A DNA stretch of 64,000 nucleotides from Verrucomicrobiota bacterium (GTDB taxonomy: Bacteria; Verrucomicrobiota; Verrucomicrobiia; Limisphaerales; UBA9464), in assembly GCA_947454705.1 (NCBI GenBank), contig CANGKZ010000015.1, positions 40,601 to 104,600 of the forward strand, in the 5' to 3' direction. The translations under genes and the position numbers were made by a program. Positions 28,708 through 38,939 of this stretch are shown here, one piece after another (the stretch's first letter is position 1; every line of letters starts with the position of its first letter). The notes under the pieces were generated by a model. That model ran no database searches. It was given only the letters and a program-made list of their open reading frames with translations, and had not been told where the DNA came from.

Positions 28708-29322
28708 ATGTCCATTATCCCTCAAGGATCCCTTCCTTCGCTTTCCTCGCTGGAGCGCCCTTCTCTGCGGGGCTTCACGGCCGTCGTGTGGACCATTCCC
28801 CTGAGCGGGACTCCGGGTCGCTGGACCCAGGCTTCGTTTCACCAACTTCTCCGGCAGCGTCTGCTCGAAATTGGAATCGCCCACGAAATCTGGTGCCCCG
28901 CCTATTGCATCCTGCCGGACCAACTTCAGTTCCTTTGGATGGGGGCGTGCGAAGCCAGCAATCAATGCGCGGCGATCAAATTTCTGCGGGCCGAGCTTCT
29001 TCCAGCTCTGGGAAGCGATCGACGCTGGCTGTTTCAATGGGTCTCGTCCGGTCCGACCGAGTTCGACCCCGAGCCCGAATCCATCCCGCTCGCAGCCGAG
29101 GCCCTGATGCAGGCGCCCATCCAGGCTGCCTTGGTTGATCAATCCAACCGCTGGCCATATTCGGGCTGTGTAATTCCCCGTCATTCCCAACTTGCTGCCG
29201 CTCGCCCCGACTACTGGTCCAAGTTCTGGCGATTTTATTGGAATCACCGCACCCGACCGACAAGCGCGACGCACCGGATGTTCTCGTTGGTCAGCCAGTT
29301 CATCCACGGATCCAACGGTTGA
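28708..29322 (+). CDS. RAYT/REP-associated transposase-like protein lacking the HUH motif
   Basis: A 204-residue protein whose layout follows Y1 transposases of the RAYT group: EIWCPAYCILPDQLQFLWMG at the position of the usual MP-[DN]-H-x-H-hydrophobic block, a KFLRAELLPALG helix, then NRWPYSGCVIPRH like the C-terminal WPYSG block. Both HUH histidines are replaced by Gln (QLQ), and the downstream DHVLRE-like tyrosine region is altered, so strand cleavage by the normal mechanism is unlikely. It has its own short leader after a terminator, and a REPIN-like repeat begins about 30 bp behind it. It may be a decaying or repurposed RAYT. Recognition is from memory of family motifs, with moderate certainty. 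Confidence 0.6.
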   Translation: MSIIPQGSLPSLSSLERPSLRGFTAVVWTIPLSGTPGRWTQASFHQLLRQRLLEIGIAHEIWCPAYCILPDQLQFLWMGACEASNQCAAIKFLRAELLPALGSDRRWLFQWVSSGPTEFDPEPESIPLAAEALMQAPIQAALVDQSNRWPYSGCVIPRHSQLAAARPDYWSKFWRFYWNHRTRPTSATHRMFSLVSQFIHGSNG

Positions 29323-29350
29323 GCCAGAAAAAGGCGGCAGTTCGAACCGC

Positions 29351-29700
29351 AATGGACGCAGATAAACGCAGATGGGGAGGGAGATAAGTCGCTTGATGCG
29401 CCTCCAATTCATTCATCTGCTGGGTGAGTCTGCACGGTCGCTGCCCGCGGTGGTATTCTCTCGCAGCGCCGGATCTAGGCGATGGAGTTCCTTACACGTT
29501 TGGAGTCCCGCGTTTACGCGGCTCTGCTGTTGGACGCAGGGCCATCGAACGGTTGGAAATCAACCAGTTGCATCCATCGAAACACGACTCCCCGAACCGT
29601 CTGCAGACGGGACTCCAAAAGAAGGAGAAAACCCTCGCGGAAGCGTCGGATTCCCCTTCAACGCTTCAACTTTTTAACCCTTCAACTGCCGTTTTCAGAC
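29351..29700. repeat. Composite repeat R1, copy A
   Basis: Non-coding region of about 350 bp, repeated in inverted orientation at 42600-42990 with roughly 80 percent identity by eye. It begins with a CGCAGAT-type tract and ends with CCTTCAAC-type tracts. The core element at 29499-29619 is listed separately. It holds no credible gene. Confidence 0.85.
29499..29619. repeat. REPIN-like 121-bp element, copy A
   Basis: It is bounded by TTTGGAGTCCCG (29499-29510) and CGGGACTCCAAA (29608-29619), a perfect 12-bp inverted repeat. Each end carries a GGAG foot followed by a hairpin: CCGCG-TTTA-CGCGG at 29508-29521 and the palindrome CCGTCTGCAGACGG at 29597-29610. A tetranucleotide foot plus hairpin, twice in inverted order, is the plan described for REP/REPIN sequences mobilised by RAYT transposases. 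Confidence 0.8.
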
Positions 29701-29732
29701 TGAAGGGAGGAACGTCTTTCGGGAGGTCAGAG

Positions 29733-32135
29733 TCAGTTCCCATCCACCCGCTCCAAATCCACCTTGAGCGTGGAGAATCCGTCGATTTCGAAATGCTCCA
29801 CCCGGAGATCCACCGGACCGGATGAATCACGACGGAAGGTCGCCGTGTCCGTCGTCGGGCCGTGCCAGCCCCAGTTTTCCAACACCGGCTTGCCATCCAC
29901 GAGCACGCGGATTCCGTCATCGCTGAGCGTGGTCACCTTCCAGGTCCCGGCCGACAGCGGCACGCGCGTGGTGGCGATGGTTCCGAAATGATCATTCCCC
30001 GGGCCGCGCCGGCTCACCTCGTCCGACACCTTCAACTGCCGCGGCCCACCCATTCCGTACGGGAGATTCAACGAACCCACCGTGGCCGACACCGCATCCG
30101 GCCCGGCCGCGAGTTGACGCCACTCCGACAAATGCTCGCGCGGATCCGTCGCAGCGGCCCAGGGGAAGAACGTCACCGCCCACTCCACCCGCAGAAACGT
30201 TCCGGCCAGTTCGGTCTCCAATCCCTCCCCGCGAATCCGGATTCGATACGCATTCACCCCCGGATGCCCGGTCAGCCGAAGACGCCACGGTTTCCCCGGT
30301 GCGGAAGGCTGTTCCAATTTTGGAACCACATCCCCCGACACCACGGAAATCTCGGGCTCTCGCTTCAACCCGAGGAGTTCATGCACCGGTTCTCCCGACT
30401 CGGACTTCGACGCCCGAAGCATCGGACTCTCATGATCCCAGGGCCCCCACTCATCCATCAGGATTTGATCGCGTCCCCGCAGCGGCGCGCGCGCCCCCGC
30501 GGGATGGCGCGTCCCGAGCAGTCGCGGAGCCGGAGTGGAAACCGACGGGACCACGCCGGCGGACGCCGGCTCGGTGCCCGGGTCGAGCAATCGCTCCACC
30601 GCACGCGGATGGGTCAGCACGATCTCATTGGCGGAAAACACATTCCCGGTCACGTGCCCGCGGCCCGTATCGCGAAGCTGCAGCACCACCAGTTTCTCAT
30701 CCCTTCCCAACCGCGAAAACGGCGCGTTCGTCCCCACTTCAAATCGATTCCGGGCGATGACATTTCCAGTCACCCCGCGCTCCGTGCCCGCGACTCCGGG
30801 GTACTTCATCAGCCCACCCGGGTTCCACCACAGATGCACGCCCGCCTTGTTGTTCACGAAGCGGTTTTCGAGAATCACATTCCCCGCCGCGTGCTCCATG
30901 TTGATTGCCCCGCGCTCCAACCCGTAGGCCATGCCTCCGTTCCCGTTGAACTCGTTGCCCACGATCACCGTGTCCGACGAATACCCGCCCCAGAATCCGC
31001 AGATCGCGTTTTCGACAATCCGGTTTCCAATCAAACGGTTGCCCTCGGAGAACGTCATCTCCACGCCGTGCGCCGGGGCGTAGGAAAAATCGTTGTACCA
31101 AAAAAGGTTCCGATTGCACCCCAGCGGGCTCAGAGAACGGATCAGTTCCGCCGACGGGTGGATCAGGTCGTCCACCTCGGTGCGACCGGTTTCCTTTCGC
31201 AAACGCTCGCGCTCCTTCTCCATCCACGCCTCGCCGATCGCCTCGCGTCCCGCGAATCCGAAGAACCCGTCCCCACCGTGCGTGACCGAGTTCTCCCCGA
31301 ACACATTGTCGTTGCACTGCTCGAAACACAGAATTCCCGCCGAGTCCTGCCCCCGGTTGTAAACGCCCTCGGAATGCCCGCGAACGCAGAAGTCGAACGC
31401 GTTCCGAGAAATCGTGTTGCGACTGCTGCGCCACAGCGCGAGTCCCCAGCCGGAAAGAAACGAGCAGTCGTTGTCATACACTGCCGAATCATTCACCCGG
31501 TCGAGAATGATTCCATTCTGACCCCGACGCACCCGCACCTCGCGAATCGTTACCCGCGACGACCGGTCCACACAGATCGCACCGCCGTACTCCTCGCGCC
31601 ACGGCCGTTCATCGTTGTGATGGGGGAAGAGCCAGTCCGAGCCGTCCTCCGCGGCCGGGGTGGACTTCAAATGCTGACGGTAGTTGTCCGAAAAATCGCC
31701 GCCCCGAATCGTCAGCTCGTCCGCATTGGAAGCAACGAATCCCTCGTGAAATCCATGCACCCGCGCCCCTTCCACGGTCACCGCGCGATGGCCGTTCAGG
31801 CGGATTCCCACACCCTTCAATTCGTCCCAAGGTTTGTTGGCCGCGGCCCCGCGCAGTTCCGATCCCGGACGAAACCGCACCGTGATTCCGTCCGCCCCGA
31901 GCTGGATCACCCCGTCGCCGTTGGCATCGGCAATCACCGTCCCCGGCGGAATCTCCACCCAGCACGATTGCGTGATCACCGTGTCGTCGTGGGTCACCAC
32001 TACGGTCGGCCACTTCGATGTCCCACCGCCCGTGGATGCAACCCGGCACCCCGTGGTTCCGATCCCCACCCATGCGGCGATCAAAAAAGGAACACCGACT
32101 CGAACGGTGAAGTTGGGCAGGCGGAAGGAGTTCAT
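29733..32135 (-). CDS. Lipoprotein-like right-handed beta-helix protein
   Basis: An 800-residue protein with a lipobox-type signal (VPFLIAAWVGIGTTGC). A long run of parallel beta-helix repeats follows (SSRVTIREVRVRRGQNGIIL, NDSAVYDNDCSFLSGWGLAL, SDTVIVGNEFNGNGG). The C-terminal ~120 residues are a PA14-like jellyroll (GTWKVTTLSDDGIRVLVDGK). Beta-helix proteins with PA14 modules usually bind or cleave polysaccharides; no catalytic triad could be assigned. The start overlaps the rlmN stop by 4 bp (ATGA), so the two genes are translationally linked. Confidence 0.82.
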   Translation of the reverse strand: MNSFRLPNFTVRVGVPFLIAAWVGIGTTGCRVASTGGGTSKWPTVVVTHDDTVITQSCWVEIPPGTVIADANGDGVIQLGADGITVRFRPGSELRGAAANKPWDELKGVGIRLNGHRAVTVEGARVHGFHEGFVASNADELTIRGGDFSDNYRQHLKSTPAAEDGSDWLFPHHNDERPWREEYGGAICVDRSSRVTIREVRVRRGQNGIILDRVNDSAVYDNDCSFLSGWGLALWRSSRNTISRNAFDFCVRGHSEGVYNRGQDSAGILCFEQCNDNVFGENSVTHGGDGFFGFAGREAIGEAWMEKERERLRKETGRTEVDDLIHPSAELIRSLSPLGCNRNLFWYNDFSYAPAHGVEMTFSEGNRLIGNRIVENAICGFWGGYSSDTVIVGNEFNGNGGMAYGLERGAINMEHAAGNVILENRFVNNKAGVHLWWNPGGLMKYPGVAGTERGVTGNVIARNRFEVGTNAPFSRLGRDEKLVVLQLRDTGRGHVTGNVFSANEIVLTHPRAVERLLDPGTEPASAGVVPSVSTPAPRLLGTRHPAGARAPLRGRDQILMDEWGPWDHESPMLRASKSESGEPVHELLGLKREPEISVVSGDVVPKLEQPSAPGKPWRLRLTGHPGVNAYRIRIRGEGLETELAGTFLRVEWAVTFFPWAAATDPREHLSEWRQLAAGPDAVSATVGSLNLPYGMGGPRQLKVSDEVSRRGPGNDHFGTIATTRVPLSAGTWKVTTLSDDGIRVLVDGKPVLENWGWHGPTTDTATFRRDSSGPVDLRVEHFEIDGFSTLKVDLERVDGN

Positions 32136-33307
32136 GATGAAACGGAACGGGGACTGCGCGTTGAGTTCGTGACGGGGTCGGTTCGGGTGCGCTCGGCGCG
32201 GAGTTGACCGCATCCGGCGGCCACGTCGATGCCGCGACGCTGACGCAGCGTGCTCGGGATGCCGGCTTCCTTGAGTACTTCCTGAAAACGCTTCGCGGCA
32301 CCGCCCTGCGTCGCGGTCCCATCGAACCCCTGCGTCGGGTTCAACGGAATCAGATTCACGTGCGACGGAATCCCGCGAAGCAACGCACCGAGTCGCGCCG
32401 CGTGCTCTGGCGAATCATTGCGGCCCGCGATCAACGTCCATTCAAAAAAGATACGTCCTTCCGTAGCGGTCGTGTACTCGCGGCACGCGTCCATCAATTC
32501 GTCGAGCGGCCAGCGTCGCCCCGCCGGCACCAGCGCCGACCGCTCCGCATCGGTGGAACCATGCAGGCTCACCGCCAGCGGATAGGGACGGCGTTCGGCC
32601 ACCATCCGAAGAATCCCCGGCACCACCCCCACCGTGCTGATCGTGATGCGCGAAGATCCGAGATTCAGTCCCCGCGAATCACACACGCATTCGAGCGCCG
32701 CCATCACCGCATCGTAGTTATTCAGCGGCTCGCCCATGCCCATCAGCACCAGATTCCGCAGCCCCGTTCCACCTGAAGCTCGGAGCGCGGACTGGGCCCG
32801 ATGCACCTGCGACACAATTTCCCCCGGGGTGAGATTTCGGACAAACCCCATCTGCCCCGTGGCGCAGAACACGCACCCCATGGCGCAGCCCGCCTGGGTG
32901 CTCAGGCATGCGGTGTGACGCCCGCTGAATCCCATCAGCACCGTCTCCACCACCTGACCATCCGCAAGACGCAGCAGAAGTTTGCGCGTCAGCCCGTCGC
33001 TGCTCAACACCTCGGAAACCACTTCCAATTGCGGCAACGTGAACCGGCCTCCAGTTCCAATCTGTCCTCCAACCCACCGGCGCAACGGAGGAAGAAATCC
33101 GGGATGAGCCTCAAGCGCCTCCTTCGTGGTGGCCAGGTCGTGGTGAATCGCGCGGAACAAGGTCTGCGCGTGGATGGGACGCAATCCGTCCGCCACCAAC
33201 TCCTGTTCCAATTCTGGAAACGAAAGGTCCAGCAGGGAGCGCTCCCCTCCGGCCGAATCCGGGGAGGACACATTCCCAACGGGAGTTCCCATCGATTCCA
33301 AGTCCAT
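32132..33307 (-). CDS. rlmN: 23S rRNA/tRNA adenine-C2 methyltransferase RlmN
   Basis: A 391-residue radical SAM enzyme: [20 protein letters not shown] carries the CxxxCxxC cluster, followed by [34 protein letters not shown] and LIPLNPTQG. The C-terminal methyl-carrier cysteine is in [12 protein letters not shown]. It methylates A2503 of 23S rRNA and A37 of some tRNAs. The first ATG (33307) overlaps an ATG of the divergent ribBA frame; a second ATG 15 bp in (MGTP) is also possible. It is co-oriented with and overlaps the beta-helix gene. Confidence 0.95.
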   Translation of the reverse strand: MDLESMGTPVGNVSSPDSAGGERSLLDLSFPELEQELVADGLRPIHAQTLFRAIHHDLATTKEALEAHPGFLPPLRRWVGGQIGTGGRFTLPQLEVVSEVLSSDGLTRKLLLRLADGQVVETVLMGFSGRHTACLSTQAGCAMGCVFCATGQMGFVRNLTPGEIVSQVHRAQSALRASGGTGLRNLVLMGMGEPLNNYDAVMAALECVCDSRGLNLGSSRITISTVGVVPGILRMVAERRPYPLAVSLHGSTDAERSALVPAGRRWPLDELMDACREYTTATEGRIFFEWTLIAGRNDSPEHAARLGALLRGIPSHVNLIPLNPTQGFDGTATQGGAAKRFQEVLKEAGIPSTLRQRRGIDVAAGCGQLRAERTRTDPVTNSTRSPRSVSS

Positions 33308-33407
33308 GACCGTCCCGACACTGCGTCCCCCGAGGATCCGCGTCCCAGCGAAATCTCAAACGCGGGATTCGACTGGCGGCATTCCGGTCCCGGACTACCC
33401 TTCGCGA

Positions 33408-34610
33408 GTGAAATCGCAGCCGTTTGATGACATCCCCTCCGTCATTGCCGACTTGAAGAAGGGGAAACTCGTGATCGTGGTCGATGATGAAGACCGCGAG
33501 AACGAAGGAGACCTGATTCTCGCCGCCGAGAAGGCGACCGCGCAGAACATCGGGTTCATGGTCCGACACACCTCGGGCGTGATATGCGTTCCCATGGAGG
33601 GACCCGATCTCGATCGGCTCGATCTGCCGCTCATGACGCAGCAGAACATGGAGCGCATGCGGACGGCCTACACGATTTCCGTCGATGCCGCGAAGGACGT
33701 CACCACCGGAATCTCCGCCGCGGACCGCGCCCACACCATTCGCCTGCTCGCGGATCCGAAAACCGTTCGCGACGACCTGGTTCGCCCCGGTCACATTTTC
33801 CCGCTGCGTTACCGCCAGGGCGGCGTGCTGCGTCGCGCCGGCCACACCGAGGCCGCAGTGGATCTCGCCCGCCTGGCAGGATTGCGCCCGGCCGGGGTGC
33901 TCGCGGAAATCGTCAACGACGACGGCACCATGTCGCGTCTTCCCCGCCTGCGGAAATTCGCCAAGCAGCACAAGCTCAAGATCTGCTCGATTGCCGACCT
34001 GATCGAGTACCGCCGCGCATCGGAGAAACTCGTGGAGCGGATTGAGACGATCAAAATGCCGACCGATTACGGCGTGTTCGATCTCCATCTATACCAGTCC
34101 AAGATCGACGGTGGACACCACCTCGCCCTCACCAAGGGCAACGTCTCGGGCAAGAGCAAGGTGCTGGTGCGCGTTCACAGCGAGTGCCTCACCGGCGACG
34201 TGTTCGGTTCGCGTCGATGCGACTGCGGTCCGCAACTCCACGCTGCGATGAAGCAGATCGAGGACGAGGGCGAAGGCGTGATTCTCTACATGCGTCAGGA
34301 AGGACGCGGCATCGGACTCCCGGGCAAGATCCGCGCCTACAAACTGCAGGAGGAAGGCCTCGATACCGTCGATGCCAATCTGAAGCTCGGCTTCCCAATG
34401 GACCTGCGCGACTACGGCGTGGGAGCCCAGATGCTTTGCGATCTTGGGCTGAAAACGATCCGCCTGCTGACCAACAATCCGAAGAAGATCAAAGGTCTGC
34501 AGGGCTACGGGCTCAAGGTGGTGGAACAGCTTCCCATCCGCGTGAAGCCGAATCCACACAACGCCCGCTACCTGGCCACCAAGCGCAAACGCATGGGCCA
34601 CATGCTGTGA
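33408..34610 (+). CDS. ribBA: Bifunctional riboflavin synthesis protein RibBA
   Basis: A 400-residue fusion of DHBP synthase (RibB) and GTP cyclohydrolase II (RibA). Rib[39 protein letters not shown] and [16 protein letters not shown]. RibA: the zinc cysteines in [33 protein letters not shown] and the C-terminal KRKRMGHML. Both active sites look intact. A GTG at 33408 places the usual short leader before [15 protein letters not shown]. An ATG at 33306 in the same frame would add 34 low-quality residues and overlap the rlmN start codon, so it is less likely. No FMN riboswitch fits in the space. Confidence 0.93.
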   Translation: MKSQPFDDIPSVIADLKKGKLVIVVDDEDRENEGDLILAAEKATAQNIGFMVRHTSGVICVPMEGPDLDRLDLPLMTQQNMERMRTAYTISVDAAKDVTTGISAADRAHTIRLLADPKTVRDDLVRPGHIFPLRYRQGGVLRRAGHTEAAVDLARLAGLRPAGVLAEIVNDDGTMSRLPRLRKFAKQHKLKICSIADLIEYRRASEKLVERIETIKMPTDYGVFDLHLYQSKIDGGHHLALTKGNVSGKSKVLVRVHSECLTGDVFGSRRCDCGPQLHAAMKQIEDEGEGVILYMRQEGRGIGLPGKIRAYKLQEEGLDTVDANLKLGFPMDLRDYGVGAQMLCDLGLKTIRLLTNNPKKIKGLQGYGLKVVEQLPIRVKPNPHNARYLATKRKRMGHML

Positions 34611-34616
34611 TCCGCG

Positions 34617-34642
34617 GTCCCCGCACCCAACGGGTCGGGGAC
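34617..34642. terminator. Hairpin between convergent ribBA and the kinase fusion gene
   Basis: GTCCCCG (34617-34623) and CGGGGAC (34636-34642), with an inner ACCC/GGGT, form a strong stem in the 31-bp gap of two convergent genes. There is no long T run on either side, so termination may be weak or assisted. Confidence 0.6.
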
Positions 34643-37600
34643 TACTTCCACTCGCACAGGTTTTCCACGAACGCTGCGGATCCATCGCGCAGCCATCCGT
34701 CGAGCTGCGCCTGATCCTTCAACTGCTGACCGCGCGGACGCGGCACGCGGACGAATCGACAATCGATTCCGGAAACGGCGGTCATGTCGCCCCAGAGTTT
34801 CTCGAACTGGGTAACCGGGAAAATGTCCTCCTGCCCGTGGCCCCAGCGCTTCTTCACTTCCTTGAGGGTCACGTAGGTGGGCATGCGCGCGGCCAGCGTG
34901 CGTATCGCGGCCGTGATCGTTTCCGAGGCCGCCCGTGAACCCGCGGAATCACCCTCGCCCGCGGCCAGGATGATCTGGCGGCTCAATCCGAACACGTCGA
35001 GCAGACGGTCCAGATCGATCCACGTGGTCATGGAATTGTAGTACCGAAGCCGGAACTCATCCTCCTCGCGCGGCATGGCCAGACCTTCCACCAAACGGGG
35101 CTGCTGGTTCACGCGGGCAAGTCCGCCGCCGCGGTCTTCCAGACGACGCGTGATGACTTCAAACGTCAGCGCAGCGCCCGATTGAATGTGATGCCCGAGC
35201 AGCGCCGGATCCACATCCGCCCCGAGAGTGTCGATGTTGTGCAGCAGCAACCAGCGCAACGATGGACGCTCCCGCAGCAATCGCGCCAGCACGCCGTTGC
35301 GGAACAGGTTGGGCACCTCGTACCAGTGGCCCACCGGATGCATGCATTGCAGCGGAAGATTGTCGGTGTAATCCGAAGCCTCGCCCGCGGAACGAGCCCA
35401 TCCGATCAACGCTGCGCGCAGACTTTCACGAACCTTCTGCTGCTGTTCATCAAGCCGCTGCTGCGGCATTTCCTCCCACGCAAATCGAAGGTCGCGCTCG
35501 GTCGGAACCATGCGCAATCCCACGCTTCGTCCCGGGGAAAGAAGCAACGGGCCTTCATATCCGTAGCCGTCCACCGCCTTCAAAAACAACTCGGTGGGAT
35601 TCTGCGTCGCGTAGCTTGTGGTGAACACGTGCGGCAGCACAGCCCCGTAGGCCCGCGAGGTGCGACGCGACTTCGCCAAATGCGTTTCAATGAACGTGCG
35701 ATGACGCCCCGCAAGCTTGGCAAACGGATGCAGCGCCTTGCACACGCCGGCACCCTGGGTCCATCGGGATCCCGCACCGGCCGCGAGCGTGACCACCGCC
35801 ACTTCACCTTGCCGCAACGCCCGTTCACCCGCGGCGCGGGCAGCAACCGCAGCGGCGCCTTCCACGCACGCCACGTCGCTGTCGCGCACGTCCTCGATCA
35901 CCGAGTCCGCGCGCAGACGATTCTGCGCCAGCCCGATTCTTCCGCCGGTGAGGTCGCGTCGGATCTGCTCATGCTGCGCGCGGTCAAATCCGTTCTGCTC
36001 CAGAAGTTCCGGCAGGCTCGCCCCCGCGCGCGTCTCCGCGCGTCCGCGAGGCAGCAACGCATCGAATAAATTCTGAACGAGCCCGCGCAATTCCGGACGC
36101 GTCCGCGCCGCCGCCCCCACCGTGTCCAGCTCCGCACGACGCGCCAGCGGAAGATCCTGCCGGTCCTGGCGTACCAATCGTGGTACCGTGAGGGCGTAGT
36201 AACCGTGCGGCATCAGTGCGGCGTCGCCGGCGAGGAGGTCGGCAAAGGTGCCGTGTTCGTTGATGGCGTAATCGAACACCACCGGCTCCATCGCAAACGG
36301 CAGCGCGTGCTGCAGCTCGCGTTTGGTGGCCGACATGATTTCCTGAAGCTTGGCCTGCGCCTCCTGTTTGCGATGCGGCGCAAAGATGAATCCCATGCCG
36401 CCACCGCTCATGCCGCCGAGCATCCAGAATCCCCAGAAATCCTGCCCGAACGCCGCGGCTGCGCGTTCGATGAGCAGCTCGGTGTAGCGGGTGGAAGCCC
36501 ACGGGATGATGGTCTGGATCGGTTCGCGGAAATTCCGCGTGGTCGCCGCCGCCAGCGCCTTGATGTCGCCGCGTCGAAGGGCGGAGATCACCTCATCCAG
36601 CACGGTCAACGCATCCTGGCGTCCATGCCATTCGCGTTCCGACCGGAGCAGGTACTTCTCGGTGACCATCTCCAAAATCGGTCCCACGTTCTGGGCCATG
36701 CCGCCGTGGACCACCACGAGCGAATCCTGCAGGGCCTTGCGGGCCGACTCGGGAATCGCGTCGCGATCGTACACCGAGTGGGTCGGCATCAGGCGTCCGC
36801 GCGACACGCCCGATTCCGGATCGCCGGATTCCGCGGCGACACCCGTGATCAATTTGATCCCGGGCCACACGCCGCCGGAGTCCTGCCATCCGCCGCCCGA
36901 TCCTCCGAGCCATTCACCGAGCAACGCCCGCGCGAGCACCAAGCGCCGCTCCGATTCCTGCAGCTCGCCGGTGAGCGACGACGCCTGACCGGTGGCGCGC
37001 ATGCACACGCTGATGAGGGATCCGAGGAGGTTCGTGCTCACTGCGAGACGCGACCCCTTGGGGATGTCGTTGACGCTGGAGACGAGTTCGAGTCCGCGTC
37101 CGGGTCCGACGATCTGGGCCAGCAGTTCCGCGAGGGAATGTCCGGATCCTTCAATGCCCGGCGGCACAATGCCCGACGCGATCACGGCGGCCTTGAGCAG
37201 GCCGAGGTAGTCGCGCGCAAAATCAAACACATCGGAAAGCGCGGTGACATCGGCCGTCGCCCCGAGATCCACCGAAGTGAGGCGCAACACCGGTTCATCG
37301 AGCACGCGGAGCCACGCGCTGACCGGGGGCCGGGGCGAGGCGTCGCGGCCATGCACTCCGAGATCGACCGACACATTCAGCACCCGCGCGCCCTCGGGAT
37401 AATCCATGCCGAGGAAGAAAATGTCGGACCACGCCGAATGCGTGAGATCCATGCGGACCGGAGTCTGTTCGCGAAGAATGGGAAATGCCCCCTCGGGCGA
37501 GCGCTGCAACAAATCGGGCCGAATGCGCAGCGGCTGATCCCCGGGATGTCCCATTCGGAACATCCACTGATTTCCGCGCACCGTCCGGACGCTGCGACGC

Positions 37601-38010
37601 ACCTGGTCGGCCAACGTCTGGAAGCCAAGCCGGTGATACGCCGAGGCCAGCGCCGAGGAGATGCCATCGCTGGGCCCCGAGGATTCCTGCAGCGCGAGGA
37701 AGGTGTCGATCGCCTCCTCGAATCGTCGTTGGAGCAACTGCTCGTATCCGCGAAACGGAATCAGCGCGCTGAGCTCCGGGGACGTACCGGATTTTTCCAG
37801 CACCGCGGGAAGATGAAACCGGTGAATTGCGGCGAGGAAGAACAACGCCCGAACGCGCTCATACAGGTTCTCCGCGCCGCGCCGGAAGGTATCGAGCTCG
37901 CGCGTGGCGGCGATCAACTCCTGCACCGACGCACCGCGGCAGCAGACGTCGAGGGATTGATTGCGGACCGCGGGATCGGCGGAGGTGATGAGGCCGACGA
38001 GGGATTGCAT
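34642..38010 (-). CDS. Fucokinase-like GHMP kinase fused to UDPGP-type pyrophosphorylase
   Basis: A 1122-residue protein. Residues 1-170 are helical and unassigned. Residues ~185-590 match the L-fucokinase branch of GHMP kinases: [11 protein letters not shown], the phosphate loop [17 protein letters not shown] (~316), [19 protein letters not shown] (~372) and [15 protein letters not shown] (~531). Residues ~735-1122 match the UDP-sugar pyrophosphorylase family: [20 protein letters not shown] (~738), [15 protein letters not shown] (~921), [15 protein letters not shown]. The likely role is to phosphorylate a free sugar at C1 and then form the nucleotide sugar. This order is the reverse of Bacteroides FKP. 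The GHMP loop has SRLAVST where PxxxGLGSS is usual. It is third in a minus-strand operon with GalU-like and EboE-like genes. Confidence 0.8.
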   Translation of the reverse strand: MQSLVGLITSADPAVRNQSLDVCCRGASVQELIAATRELDTFRRGAENLYERVRALFFLAAIHRFHLPAVLEKSGTSPELSALIPFRGYEQLLQRRFEEAIDTFLALQESSGPSDGISSALASAYHRLGFQTLADQVRRSVRTVRGNQWMFRMGHPGDQPLRIRPDLLQRSPEGAFPILREQTPVRMDLTHSAWSDIFFLGMDYPEGARVLNVSVDLGVHGRDASPRPPVSAWLRVLDEPVLRLTSVDLGATADVTALSDVFDFARDYLGLLKAAVIASGIVPPGIEGSGHSLAELLAQIVGPGRGLELVSSVNDIPKGSRLAVSTNLLGSLISVCMRATGQASSLTGELQESERRLVLARALLGEWLGGSGGGWQDSGGVWPGIKLITGVAAESGDPESGVSRGRLMPTHSVYDRDAIPESARKALQDSLVVVHGGMAQNVGPILEMVTEKYLLRSEREWHGRQDALTVLDEVISALRRGDIKALAAATTRNFREPIQTIIPWASTRYTELLIERAAAAFGQDFWGFWMLGGMSGGGMGFIFAPHRKQEAQAKLQEIMSATKRELQHALPFAMEPVVFDYAINEHGTFADLLAGDAALMPHGYYALTVPRLVRQDRQDLPLARRAELDTVGAAARTRPELRGLVQNLFDALLPRGRAETRAGASLPELLEQNGFDRAQHEQIRRDLTGGRIGLAQNRLRADSVIEDVRDSDVACVEGAAAVAARAAGERALRQGEVAVVTLAAGAGSRWTQGAGVCKALHPFAKLAGRHRTFIETHLAKSRRTSRAYGAVLPHVFTTSYATQNPTELFLKAVDGYGYEGPLLLSPGRSVGLRMVPTERDLRFAWEEMPQQRLDEQQQKVRESLRAALIGWARSAGEASDYTDNLPLQCMHPVGHWYEVPNLFRNGVLARLLRERPSLRWLLLHNIDTLGADVDPALLGHHIQSGAALTFEVITRRLEDRGGGLARVNQQPRLVEGLAMPREEDEFRLRYYNSMTTWIDLDRLLDVFGLSRQIILAAGEGDSAGSRAASETITAAIRTLAARMPTYVTLKEVKKRWGHGQEDIFPVTQFEKLWGDMTAVSGIDCRFVRVPRPRGQQLKDQAQLDGWLRDGSAAFVENLCEWK

Positions 38011-38036
38011 GGCGGGGAAAAGGGAGTCGCTCAGGC

Positions 38037-38879
38037 TCAGGGTTTCCGCGCGGCCAGCAATTCCACCAATCCTGCCAGCACCTCATCGCGATCCGCCCCG
38101 CTCAGCGAGAGGGCCAATTGGGCGGTGAGCAGACCGAACCGCGCGCCGATGTCATAGCGTCGCCCCTTCAATTCAGCGGCGAGATACCGCTCCCTGCGGG
38201 CCAGCGTGGAAAGCGCGGCCGAAAGATGAATCCCGCCATTCGGCTTCGATGCGACCAGGCTGGACAGAATCTCCATCACGCTCGGTGTGAGGACGTGCAT
38301 TCCGAAAAAGCAGAGATAATGGCCGGCCCGAAGTCCCGGAACGATGAGCCGCTGCTCCGCTTCGGTGGGCGTTGGTTTTTCGAGCACCTCCGACACTTCG
38401 TACAACTCCGAGACTCCCGCGACGCGTTTGCCGCCAATCGCGCCGTAGTACGGCAGCTTGCTCTCGTGGGTGGCCTGCACCGCGGAGACGGAGGCATCCT
38501 GGCTTGAGGCCATTTCCACGAGTTGACGCGCGCATCCCTTGGACTCGCTGCTCACGTACAAATGATCCCCCACCATCAGGAGGAACGGATTCGCACCGGT
38601 GAACCCGCGTGCGGAGGCCACGGCGTGTCCGTAGCCCAGAGGCTGGGTCTGCTCAATGAAGGTCAGGCGCGAGGCGTGCGATCCCGCGGCCGCGGCAAAG
38701 GCCGGTTGGTCGCCTGGATGGACGACGAGTCCGATTTCCTCAACTCCGGCGGACAGCGCCTCCTCGATGATGATGGCGAGTGCCGTTTTTGATACGCCAT
38801 CGCGGTCCACGAGCGATTGCAGCGGCAGCGTCCGCTGATTTTTCCCGGCGGCGGTGATGACGGCCTTCTTAATGTTCAT
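38037..38879 (-). CDS. GalU-like sugar-phosphate nucleotidyltransferase with altered signature
   Basis: A 280-residue protein of the NTP_transferase fold: [51 protein letters not shown] and a C-terminal [13 protein letters not shown], all GalU/UTP-glucose-1-phosphate uridylyltransferase landmarks. The normal GxGTRxxPxTK loop reads [22 protein letters not shown] is NQR and the PK lysine is absent. It may use another nucleotide or sugar, or work in a complex. It is 26 bp ahead of the kinase/pyrophosphorylase fusion and 60 bp behind the EboE gene. The ATG at 38879 is favoured over one eight codons upstream. Confidence 0.8.
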   Translation of the reverse strand: MNIKKAVITAAGKNQRTLPLQSLVDRDGVSKTALAIIIEEALSAGVEEIGLVVHPGDQPAFAAAAGSHASRLTFIEQTQPLGYGHAVASARGFTGANPFLLMVGDHLYVSSESKGCARQLVEMASSQDASVSAVQATHESKLPYYGAIGGKRVAGVSELYEVSEVLEKPTPTEAEQRLIVPGLRAGHYLCFFGMHVLTPSVMEILSSLVASKPNGGIHLSAALSTLARRERYLAAELKGRRYDIGARFGLLTAQLALSLSGADRDEVLAGLVELLAARKP

Positions 38880-38939
38880 GTTCCGTGGACTTGAAAATGC
38901 CATCGCGCCGCCAGTTTGGACAGCGGCGAGTTCGAAGGT

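Noticed and set aside
29862..32207. Plus-strand frame of 781 codons
   Set aside because: Antisense to the beta-helix gene; His/Arg/Pro-rich with no domain character.
33308..33407. FMN riboswitch before ribBA
   Set aside because: No conserved RFN elements could be found and the space lies within or next to rlmN coding sequence.
36205..38157. Plus-strand frame of 650 codons
   Set aside because: Antisense to the kinase fusion, whose motifs are unmistakable.
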